Shown: positions 1 to 10,300 of the stretch, piece by piece
How positions within the stretch are numbered: position 1 is the first letter of the stretch
Layout: the number at the start of each line of letters is the position of its first letter
Source: Promerops cafer
Taxonomy: Eukaryota; Chordata; Aves; Passeriformes; Nectariniidae
Direction: 5' to 3'
DNA length: 64,000 nt
NCBI GenBank assembly: GCA_013398275.1
Contig: VZSE01011436.1
Span: forward strand, 185,050 to 249,049
Notes under the pieces: generated by a model
Seen by the model: the letters and a program-made list of their open reading frames with translations, nothing else
The model's database searches: none
What the model was told of the DNA's origin: nothing
Program-made: the position numbers and the translations under genes

Positions 1-146
1 GGCGCCCCCCCGGCGCGGGCAGGAATGCGGGCGGGCGGAGCCCCCGCGCCCGCGGCCCGCCCGCACCCCGCCGGCGACAATTTATGGTCTGTATATATTT
101 GCTGGCTCCAGATATCGGCAACGTAATGGATGGTTATATTTTATGA

Positions 147-181
147 ATCCGAGGCTCGGATCTAGGGACTCGGGAGTCCCT
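147..181. repeat. Two back-to-back short perfect inverted repeats
   Basis: The first has arms ATCCGA (147-152) and TCGGAT (156-161) around a 3-base loop. The second has 8-base arms AGGGACTC (164-171) and GAGTCCCT (174-181) around a 2-base loop. Both are perfect, and two bases separate them. They lie in the AT-rich core of the CpG-rich block. They could be dimeric transcription-factor sites or an RNA or cruciform structure; the sequence alone does not decide. Confidence 0.8.
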
Positions 182-357
182 TCCATGTATGGTGCACTCC
201 TGTCTCGCCCTTAATCCGCCCGACAGGCAATAAACTTCCCCGCTAAATGCGCCGGGAGATAACAGACAACTTTTATTGATTACAAGAAAATGCTCGAAAC
301 TAAATAAAGGGTTTTTATGAGGATCCCTGCGAAGACCCTTTCCCTCGCAACCATTAA

Positions 358-382
358 GCGCAGTATCGATATTTTACTGTGC
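358..382. repeat. Short hairpin-forming inverted repeat
   Basis: Arms GCGCAGTA (358-365) and TACTGTGC (375-382) pair over eight positions, one of them G-T, around a 9-base AT-rich loop. The stem is too short by itself for a microRNA precursor. It is a third small inverted repeat within the same CpG-rich block. Confidence 0.6.
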
Positions 383-995
383 GTAAACTGCGAACTTGTT
401 TAGCCGTAAAGGCTGGAGAGGGCGGGAGGCAGATGAAAAGCGCGATACTCGCCGAGAAGAGCCGGGCTCGGAGATGCCATCGGGTTGCCAAGCCGGAGGG
501 TTCCCGCTGACCCTCCGGACTCCCCTTCGGTCCCTCTCTCTTCTCCCTTGCTGAAGGCGTCGGTGCGGGCGCCTCTCCCAAACCTGAAAACAAGGAGCGC
601 TGGGGCGCAGCACCGGAGATGCTGAGCCGGGAAAGAGTGAAAGGCACCTCACAGCGGCGTTTGGAGCGGGACTCGTGAGAGTCATGGCCTGGGCGTACCC
701 CGAGGGGAGCATGAGGGGGAGTCCACTCGCATTTTAAAGTGGATGATCGTGGAAGGTTGCTCCACCTTCCCCCTCTTCCCACAGGCCCGGATTGGGGAGA
801 TGCGAGAAAAGAGGCGAATTTATGTATTTTATTGTATTCCGACCGTCTTCTTTATAGCCTCAGAGGTGTAAGGGGCGTTGAACTCTCCGCCTGGAAGAGG
901 GATGATATTGGGGCGGGAGGGAGGGGGAGGTCCGGCACCAAGCAGCCGGGCTCTGCCCAGGGACAAGGTAGAGACCTACCCGTGGTGGCTTCGCN

Positions 996-1047
996 TTTTA
1001 TTTTATTTTATTTTATTTTATTTTATTTTATTTTATTTTATTTTTTT
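996..1047. repeat. (TTTTA)n pentanucleotide microsatellite
   Basis: About ten tandem TTTTA units run from 996 to about 1047, immediately after a single N at 995. The N suggests that the tract length was not resolved. The plus-strand open frames crossing it are low-complexity and not genes. Confidence 0.95.
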
Positions 1048-4000
1048 AAAAATTAGTGGCGGCGCTCAGTCTTTTGAGCCCAATCCTCTAATAAATTGCT
1101 TAAAATGTCCCGTGGCTTCATTAACGCTGGTATTTCTGTCCATAGGCAGTCGGCTCGGAAGTCACAAATGTTATTTTCTCCTGCAGCCTCATTGCCAGCC
1201 TTCAACAGCAAGAGGCAAACGGTGCTGAGGTTTTTCCCCCTTGTTGTTCTGTTTGCCGCACTTGGGAAAGTAACTGTGAAATCACTCAGTGTCTGCGAGT
1301 TGTATCGCATTTTACTGGAAAGCCATAAACCTGTCGCATTCCCTGATGTTTCACGATTTACTTACGAGCATAAAGGAAATGCTTGAGCAGTGTTCCCTCT
1401 GCAGTTCTCCTTCGGCGAGGGGAAGCCAAGGGAAGATGCTAATATTGCCATCTCATTTTACAGTTTATCCCATCTACCCAAACAGGAGGTGTATGCAAAA
1501 CAGGGTGCCGTGGGGTTCAGTTTCTGAGACGCAGCCCGTAATCTCAGGGATCTCACTCGCCGGCCCAGTGAATTATTTAGCTTGCCCTTTATTGCTGTTA
1601 AAACGTCGGCTTTCGTTTAAACAAACAAAGCGATCCAGACCCGTTTATCAGTTCCGCAGAAATCCAGGGAGCAGGATGTCGCGGCAGCGATGTCGTGTGT
1701 GCTCGCGTCACCCAGCAGCCCCTCTGCACTGTCACAGCTCACGCCGAGCAGGATTGTCCCCTCCCTAGTGACCCGCACAGGGGCTCTTGCCTTCCCCATG
1801 CAAACACTCTCCCTCCAGCCCACAGCGTGCTTACACTTTATCTCTAATACGTGTGCTTCTCTATGCACACACAGAATATTATGCTGGCCCTTGTTTTCAA
1901 TTAGCCATTTTAAAATATTTTCTTTTAAAGATGCAGCTTCATGAGGAATATTTAGCCCATTAGCTAAATTAGCTGGTGAGATCCAAACCCAAACAGAAAA
2001 GACGTGGGCATCAGTATGTGCAGAACTAGAAAACATTTGGAAGGTTGTTATATACACTTCAAGTCATAAATTAAATCAGTTTATTCTTCCATCAGGAGAA
2101 AGCCATTAAGGTTTGTTCAGCTCTGGTCTGTGGGAAAATAATTTCTTTGATTGAGTTCCCCCTAAAGACCCCCAGAAGTTTTCTCTCCTCTGTCATGAAC
2201 AGTCTGCTCTTTCCTGTCTTCCGGATGGAGGGAAGAGTAGGACCTCTGGAGAAAAGCAGCTTTTCAGCATCTTGAATTTCACTTTGCATCTGTCCTCCTA
2301 CCTGCTGATTTAATTTTTCTTTGCATTCGGGACCTTTCTAAATCTGCCTAGAGAAAACTGTGGAATAGTGAGAGTTGTGTATCATCTTTTATCAGCTTTT
2401 TCTTCCTTGCTGGTGGCCAGTGTTGCAGCTCTGAAGGAAACAGACATTTGAAGGCGGGGGCTGAGGAGTGGGAAAGCACAGCATGGAAAGAAATTCAAGT
2501 TGAGGAATGAGAGGAATGGATAAAAAAAGGTAGGGCTGATGACTTTTTCATTGCATAGATTTCCTACAGGAGCAGTGGTTACTGATGCTGGGTCCGCTTA
2601 TTTATTTAGTGTATTTCTGAAATGCATGAGCTCCCAAGCTGGCCTCTGTCACTGGAGCACTCCACGCTTCCATGGACGAGCCCCAGGCCTGGCCCTCAGC
2701 CTCGTCATCAGAAAGGAGCTGGCAGCAGTGCTGGGTCACTGTGCTCCACTTAGTGACCCACTCCCCAGCCACTCTGGGGTCACACTGAACCCCAGAGACC
2801 AGCAGGCTGCTGCCGTGAGGTTGGGAATTCGATATCCAAGGGCCATTTGCCTTCAAGGTAATCAGACTTTCCCTTTCCCTCTTCCCACTCAAATTTGCGA
2901 GGTGCTATTTTAGGGTTGCCCTTGGCTGATGTTGATGCAGATGCAGGCCAGAAGACCCTGGCAGTGCATGGATCCCAGCCTGGTGGCTGTCCATCCCCAT
3001 GAACGGTGGGGTAGGTGCCAGTGGAGTGGTCTCCATGCCAGGAGCTGATGGGCTGCTGAAGCCATGAGTGCTGTCTAGCTCTCCTTTTGTCAGTGCCCCT
3101 TCAAACTAAACCCTCACTGTCCCTCCTGGGCCAAATTTCAGTACAGCCCCTGCTCTTTTTAGTCCAGTTCTGGTGGTGGTTGGTAGCACAGTGTGGTTGA
3201 GTGGGAACTGACCCAGCCAGCAGGGCAACCTCACACATAGCCCATTGTTCAAACCAGGCACATCAAGACTGGTCCTAAGAAACACCGAGAGCTCTTCCCT
3301 TCCCTTTGTAAAGGTTGAGGCAAAACCTGCTGTGGAGATCTGTGCTTTGTGTGGACCTCTGCCCTTGTGGTGAGACTCACCCATGCCAGCAACCCGGGAG
3401 CTGGCAGTGATGGAAGCCTATGTCAAGATCCATCCTGTGAAAGGCACTAGTTAAAATTAGGGGTTTTCTGCTGGGGAAGTCTCAATTCCGGGCCTAAGTT
3501 TCACTGATCTGATACATCATGAACAAGGCTTACTTAGGCTTAAATTTGTCCCCATTTTTTTTTTTTTTTTTGCCAGTTCTACTATGTCTATAACCACGAG
3601 GCAGAAAAAGATTCAGGGCAAAAAGAAAAAGTGATAGCACTAAGCCTGCTGGTAGAAAAAAAGACTAAGTTTTTTAATCAATTTTTGACCTTTCAAAAAG
3701 AAATTTTAGCATGATAAAGTATTTTGAAGGCAGTTTACACAAAGCACAGCAGGTAAGATTCCTTGAATGACATTGCTTAAAAAGGAGTGGTGTGGAATAG
3801 TAATCAGAAAAATGAGTCAAATGAAAGCCTAGGCTGCTCCTTGTAGGAAAGAAATGCTAAATGGGTATTTTTCATCCATAGTTGTCTTTTTTTAAAGGCA
3901 GTTGACTAAAATATTCCTAAAATGTTCCTGTGTACCAATAATGGGCCTTGCACGCTTTTTCTTAGGCAATTATTTAATCTTCTGTTGCACTGGAATGTTG

Positions 4001-5144
4001 CATTATTTTCAGCTTTGGCTTTTCTAAGCTCATCTCTAGTGCAGTGAAAGCTTTTGCCTTGGTACTAACCAGCGGTGTGCAAGAAGTGATTCAGAGGTGT
4101 TTGATGCCCAAAGTTACCATTTTGAATTCAGCTAGGGTGGAATTAATGCCTTCAAACATGGAGATGGCCTCTGACAGAAGGCTGAACTGCTCCCCTCAAA
4201 ACAGCCTTGCTAAAAGGCAGGAGGTACCTTCTGTGAACGAGGATTTCTGGGAACAGCTTTTTTTCTTTCAGATTTTTTTGTCCCCTGAAGAGTGAGATCT
4301 GAAATGCCTAAGAGGATATTAAAGAAGGTTCATCTGGGGCAATAACCCCATCCTTGTAATCCTCAGTGAGAGGGAATGATATATGAAAATGCATAGGCAT
4401 CCCATGCTTGACTGAGGTAAAACGTTCTCATCCATGGCAGAGTGTGGAGATCCTGAGAGACAATTCCTTGTAACTGGCCTTTGCTGACTGACAGATTCAG
4501 TTTGCTCTTACTCAGGCATGTGAAACGAATCTGGCTTTCAGCTGCTGTATTTGTTTTTTGTTTCCAGTGTGGATCCATTTGCTTGGCACTGTTTTCTCAA
4601 AACTTTGACTTTTGGATTGCACTGTCAACATTATTGTGTGAGAGCTGAGCTTGCTTTGCTCATGGAGGTGCCCAACTGCAGGAGCACAACGCAGACCTGT
4701 GCAGCACATGGAGCACGTTACAGGGAGAAGCCACCTGCTGAAATAGCAGAGATCATGCCATTTTTTACATATGCACAGCAAAAAAGGTGGAGAGATGAGC
4801 TGTTTGAGATATTTCCAAAGCCAGAGGTTGTTGAAATATTGATGGAAGTACGCACTCCTTCACATCTATGCTTCTGAAATACAAAATATCCATTAAAAGT
4901 GACAGACTTGAAGCCAAAGCAAACAATTTCGTAAGCTAAACTTGAACACTTTTACTTGCAAGTACTGATCTTGTGATGACAGATTCATTTTTCCAGCTCT
5001 GGCAAATTTGTTCCTACTGTAGCCTTGCTGGAAATTACCCTGCAAGTGTTTATAATCCTGTCCTACTGTGAAGGACTCCTTGTGGGATGAATAATTCAGA
5101 TGAAGGGAGGACCTCGTGCCTATGGGCAAGGTGGGTCTATGTAA
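1048..5144. other. Gene-free stretch, mostly unique sequence
   Basis: No gene is supported. The longest open frames (159 codons on plus at 1289-1768, 146 codons on minus at 1617-2057) overlap on opposite strands and show no domain. A T17 homopolymer lies at 3555-3571. The AT-rich part around 1860-1980 has several TTAGC/ATTAGC-type homeodomain-like strings and could be regulatory. The frame at 4551-4877 ends in a charged amphipathic stretch that I do not recognise. Confidence 0.6.
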
Positions 5145-5312
5145 GTATCATAAAACAGTTTGGGTTGGAAGGGCCCTTAAAGAGAGGGGTTCCCTAATTC
5201 CAACCTTTCTGCCATGAATAGGGACACCTCCCTCTAGACCAGGTTGTCCAAAGCCTCATCAAACCTGGCCTTGAACACTTCTAGAAGAAGGACATCCGCA
5301 ATTTCTCAACAA
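5145..5312 (-). mobile_element. CR1 LINE, truncated 3'-end fragment
   Basis: The plus strand reads the reverse complement of the avian CR1 3' region: the landmark GGGTTGGAAGGG at 5163-5174, then a stretch equivalent to the conserved 'dangling' segment with GGGACACCTCCCTCTAGACC and CTGGCCTTGAACACTTCTAG. The element therefore lies on the minus strand. Only about 170 bases remain, which is the usual 5'-truncated state. Divergence from the avian consensus as I remember it is moderate, so this is not a young insertion. Confidence 0.9.
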
Positions 5313-7789
5313 GTGGTTTTGGATTTTGTCTTTTGCACTGGAAAGCCCTGGTAGTCTTAAATCATGCTACACATATAACTGCATTTTGACTCACTTTTAA
5401 ACTAAAATAAAAATATCCAGACAGTGCTTTGCACAGCAGTTTAACAACTGTTAAATATATAAATAGATATCACATACTAAAATACTGTGTTGATATGAGC
5501 CATATAAACAGAAGAGAGCAGAAATACAGTAGTTTTTTTAACCCGATCTAATTTTATGTCTAGACAAGCTTTACTCAGCACCAGAGTCTGCCTCAGTGCT
5601 GCTTTCTGGTACTCGAGGTAAGTACAGCACAGTCCTGCTTCTCAACATTATTAATTTTCCTGGTGGGATGATGCCTCTAAGAAAAATGACAAAAACATTT
5701 CCAAGACTGCCACTGGAGTCACAGAATGTTTAGCCAGTGAATCCAGGGGTCCTCGGTACCAGCAAGAGGCTTGGAGTGCTTTTAGCATTATTGATATTAT
5801 GGTTTAGATCACAGCTGATGAGGGAAGGAAGGAAAGAGTAAAAGGTCAGAGTAAAAGACAAGAAAGAGGTGGTGAAAGGGTATAACATTTTCCCTTTATC
5901 TGCATTTTTCTGTGCAAAAAAGTAGGACTTCTGCCAAGGCATTTATTTATTCGTTGCTATGAAAATCGCTTTGTGTCTTAGTTTCAGCAACATTAATATA
6001 TTTTTCTTCAATAAATGGTTATCTTTTATGACCAGTTTAGACTTATATGGAGGTGCAGCAATACACCATAAAACTCTACACCATAAGCTGTGTACAGGAC
6101 ATATCAACTACTCTAAAGTGATTACATTAATGAGAGAACAGCCTTCTTAATATTTCATGTTACAGCAGATGAGCTCAGTGCTGCTGAGGAAGACATTAAA
6201 TCACATTTGCGTAGAAGGTAGAGAGACCCACTCTGTGACTACCGTTTCAAGAAAATATGATCCAGATACAGACCTAGATCCAAGTATGGAAATTGGCTGG
6301 TGGGCCCCTCAGGCTTTCTGGCAACCCACATGCTATGGAGGAAGAAGAAACAGCTGCTGCAGCTATCACTGGGAAAGATGACAGTGAGGGAATTAAGCCT
6401 TGCAAAGGGGTCCAGGTCTCTGTGAAGGACCCGCGAAGCCTCAGGCTGGTGCTGTCGTGGAAAGCTGTGGCATCACCAAATGTGGCAGCAAGCCAAGCTC
6501 CCAATCCAGCACGCACTGGAGCAGAGGAGAGGATAACTGGGGGCAAGAGGGTATGCACAGTGTGTCTCAGAAATGAATGTACACATCCCCACACACAGAC
6601 ACGTACCTGTGCCCTCCCCGTGCCTGGCATTCCATGGTCGGGGCATGAGATAGCAGCATTTGTGTTCAGGCTGGGTGTGACAAACCTGTGTTGATGCAAT
6701 AAATAAATGTGACTGAGGTTTACAGTTCAAACCAGCTCTGAGGAGCCACCACAAATCAGCTTGTCATGCTGCCACCAGCTTTACAATCAATCTCCCATAA
6801 AGGGCTTAGGCTCTGACTCCTTTCTCCAGTTTGCTTATTTTTGTGGGAAAACTGGCTGCAAGCGAGGCACTAAAAGATGACTGGACTCAGACCTTTCTGT
6901 TTTTAAATGGGCAAAGCACTCTTAGAGTTTAGCAGTAGAGCCCACTTGGAAAAAAAAAAGGATCAGGAGAAAAGCAAACAAAAGCCATCCACCTCTGTGC
7001 TAATGGCTCAGGTCTGGCCCTGGCAGTCAGAAAGGCTTGACAGAAATTGCTGCTGAAGCAGGGGAAGCTGTGGGCAGCTAGAGCTGGAGCAGTTGTGTCA
7101 TACTATAACAAATGAAGCCCTGGTTTGTACCCTTTGAATGCTGTGCAGATAATCCCCATCACACAGTTAAAATCAACTTTTGGATTCCCTCACTGTTACC
7201 TCCTTCCTGTCCAGCTTCAGCCCTGTGTCCTGCTTTCCACTGGGGATATGGAGAGGAGCTTTGTTCACCCCTTTCAACAGGCTTGGCTCAGAAATGAATC
7301 TTCTATCCCGGGCAAAGCAGGTCCATATGGATCTGGGAGGGTGTGAGCTCAGGTCATGGCAACGGTGACCTCAACCTTCTGGCTGGGTGGTGTGAGACAG
7401 CATCCTGCCCGCTCACCCCGTGGGCAGAGGGAGCCTGGAGGTGCTGAGCTGTGACCTCTGCCTGGTCCTGCAGGCTGCCTTGGCTGGTTTGCCATTCCCA
7501 GAATGCTGGAGACAGAAGGGCTTCCTTCCTCTGGCTTTGGATGGCCAAGAAGGCCCCGTGCCCCCAGTGAGACAACCAGGGATTCCTCCTTGAGTACCTC
7601 TGGCATTTTTGAGATTTCTACCCTAAATGCCTTGGAGCAGGGACTCTCCTTTTGGGAACGGGGACACCTTGCCCAGCAGAATGGGACCCCTGCTTTTGTG
7701 GTCAATGTGAACACAACCACAACACAAGGAGAGCTCAGAAATAGGGCACCCAACCAGAGCATCACGCAGGAACAACACAGGCTCTCTTG
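5313..7789. other. Gene-free stretch
   Basis: No gene supported. Open frames of 133-141 codons overlap each other on both strands around 6274-6699 and 7349-7765. These coincide with locally GC-richer sequence, where long frames arise by chance. No signal peptide, domain or repeat was recognised. Confidence 0.6.
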
Positions 7790-8030
7790 CTTTTACCTTT
7801 TCTGCTATTCTGAACCGGGCTAATGGTTTCCACGTTTTTTCCACAATGACTCCCAAATGTTTTTTCCTGACCAGCATGCTGAATGGCTGTTTCATTTAGC
7901 ACATAATCATTAGCTTCCCTCCTTGCTACCAGACACATTATTTTGCCTTTGCCTTCACTGAAAGGCATTTGCCATCTGCTGATTTGTTCATAATATCAGT
8001 GTTGTAATATTGCTTTTAATAATAACAATA
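7790..8030 (-). mobile_element. Probable ancient CR1/L3-type LINE fragment
   Basis: The phrases TTCCACAATGACTCCCAAAT (about 7839-7858) and TGAAAGGCATTTGCCATCTG (about 7958-7977) match the antisense text I recall from old amniote CR1/L3 reverse-transcriptase regions. The coding orientation would be minus. The minus frames here (7623-7895, 7762-7968) are not full domains, as expected for a decayed fragment. The boundaries are approximate. Confidence 0.6.
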
Positions 8031-10280
8031 ATTGTACACTCGTCTCCCTCCTGGTGCTTTTCATCAGATCTCATAGTGCTCAAAAATCCAAATTGCTCTC
8101 AATCCTGTTAAAAAACTCATTTTCACTAACTTTATCCCCAAGTGTTGCAGTCCAAGTTCAGCTATCTAGTTTCAGGCTGTTTACCAAATGCCTCTGGCAC
8201 TTTCTGTGTGAAATGCTTCTATTCCAAATCAGTATCTTTGATTCTGTAAAGCAGTTTTCTACCTATCTAGTTCCAGTCTACTCCTACACTGTTAAAGGAA
8301 CAGTAAGGAACTCCCCACCTCAAATGTGACTCTTTTGTCCTGCACTTTGTCAGCTTTTCTGTGTGGCCAAAACCTCTGCGGCAACACACAGTCCCAGGTA
8401 TATGCCAAGGCACTGAATATCCCAATCACTTATATTTAGACTCATGTTTACTACAAATGTCTCAAAGGGAATCTAACCACATCTCAGCAAGTAGCTTTCA
8501 TGTTGATAAAGTCAGAAATAAGGGTAAATGGTACTGATGCTCCCTTTCAAATTTGGCTAAGATGGATTTCCACTCTTTCTTTCCCATGCAATAATGTCTC
8601 TTAAGATCTCAGCAAGCTCCACTGAGATGAGCTCTTGATATTTTACAAATGAGGCTCTCCTGTTGCCTATTAAATATTTTTTCACACCTTTCCTTCCAAC
8701 AATGCTTGCCCTTTTTTTTTTGTTAAAGTAAAGGTATGAAAGTAATTGCTCCTGAGGGATTTTTTGGTTGTCAACTCTTTCGCACTGTTTTAGTCATTGC
8801 AGTTCTTATATTGCTTGCCTTAGCCTGGAGAGTCCAAATTAGGAGAGGTACTACTGTGTGTATGCAGAACAAGGCAAAAAGTGAAGAGAATGAGAGAAGT
8901 GATACAAAGGGATTTTCCAGCTCTGTCAATAAAATTACCACAATAATAACTTCCTTCTACATGTTTGTTGCTAATGGACCTGCATACAGAACTACTTACA
9001 GCATAATACTTTCAGAGATTAGTGTTTCTTTTTCTGTTTGCAGGATATCTGTGCATGAGGCCAAATGCCTGCAATTTGCTTACTTAGAAGTGATTCTACA
9101 GCCAGCTGTGAGCCCACAGCTTGTGGGGCACACACACAGGGCTCACTTGTCTCCCATGGTGTAGCTGCCATCCCCTCCCTTGCCATTCATACCCCTGGGA
9201 AGGCTTGAAGAGCATCTGAGCCTGACTAAAGCTACACTTCAGTGCTACCACTCAAGCACAGAAATGAGAAAGGACTCAGAGAGACAGACAGAGGGGCCTG
9301 CAAATATGGAACTAACAGGAACCAGGGTGAAGGCCAACACAAGGGGAAGTCTTTCCAAGGGTTTAGTAGATGCTAGAAGAAAAAACTCCAGGGGAGACAA
9401 CAAATTTGTGTCAGAAATTCACACAGAGAAACCAAGGATGTGAACACATCAGGCATGGGAAGGCTTAGAAGTTGTTAGAGGCAGGATAGTGTAAGGGAGG
9501 GGTTGTTTAATAACTCACTCTGCTTTTATACCGCCCCTCCCTGGCAGCCTGCAGCAGTCCCTCTGTAGGACTTGACTCTGGGTCAGGGTTTTGGTCCTCT
9601 TAAGAAAGCTCTAAGAAAATTTTTGAGTGTGAATATTATGGGGTGAATGGTACTTCAGCTGCTCACTCACAGGCATACAAAAAAAATTGCCCTTTTCCCT
9701 CCTGTTATTTTCAGCAAAGTGGTGCTTCCACCAAGACTGGAATGGAGAAGAAGCTGTAGAAAGGAAATGTCACTGAGCATAAGAACTTCACTGGGGCAAG
9801 TGATCATAAGACAATTTTCTAACTGTTTACTCAATGCTCACAGCTTAATTTCACTATTGCAGAAATAAAAAGAACAGATACTTCCCACAGGAACTGGAAA
9901 AGCCTCTGTTATTTGCCAGGTTATGAGCTCATTAAAACAGAAACCCCTTTACCCTCCCCATAAGAAAATGAAAGTGCAACAGCTTACTGTGATTATCAAG
10001 GAAAATACGACAAAGGAATTGTCCCAAGCTGGAGGCAGACTCATCCTGCTCATCCTTTCCTTTTCTTTTTATATTATTTTTTTACTGGCAGATACTTCTG
10101 GAGAGGCATTACAGCTGTAGATCAGGGATCTGTTGCTTGTTATTGCAGATGGTACTGAAGTGAAGATGAATGCCAGACACATTAGGCTTAACAGGGTGGG
10201 TTTTTAGCAACTTGAACATGTTGATGAAAACAGGAAAGCTAATAAATCAGCCACCAAGGTTCACACTGTAAAAGGCTGTC
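8031..10280. other. Gene-free stretch
   Basis: No gene supported. The plus frame at 8736-9164 (142 codons) has a hydrophobic run near residues 14-31 followed by basic residues, which superficially resembles a membrane anchor. It has no other recognisable feature and no splice or promoter context. A short T-run at about 8711-8721 is the only low-complexity tract noted. Confidence 0.55.
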
Positions 10281-10300
10281 TTTTTTTTTTTTTTTTTTTT
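10281..10300. repeat. T20 homopolymer
   Basis: Twenty uninterrupted T. No target-site duplication or retrotransposon body was seen next to it. Confidence 0.95.

Larger units (their letters stand above)
1..960. promoter_or_regulatory. CpG-island-like block, probable edge of a developmental gene promoter
   Basis: The first 70 bases are almost pure G and C with many CpG dinucleotides. CpG stays frequent, relative to the rest of the window, through about base 960. Between about 70 and 420 an AT-rich core is embedded, with TATA-like and homeodomain-like strings (for example TTTTATTGATTAC at 271-283) and short perfect inverted repeats. CpG islands with such cores are typical of vertebrate developmental regulators, so I infer a promoter or 5' region whose gene lies mostly off the left edge. 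I cannot name the gene or its strand. Minus-strand open frames at 354-782 and 374-712 look like products of CpG-rich composition, with no recognisable domain. Confidence 0.55.

Noticed and set aside
358..382. microRNA precursor
   Set aside because: The stem is only 8 bp; flanking bases do not extend it.
4551..4877. Frame with a charged amphipathic C-terminal half
   Set aside because: Looked exon-like, but no family was recognised and flanking splice signals are not convincing.
8736..9164. Frame with a hydrophobic segment, possible membrane peptide
   Set aside because: Length is near chance for this composition; no homology, splice or promoter context seen.
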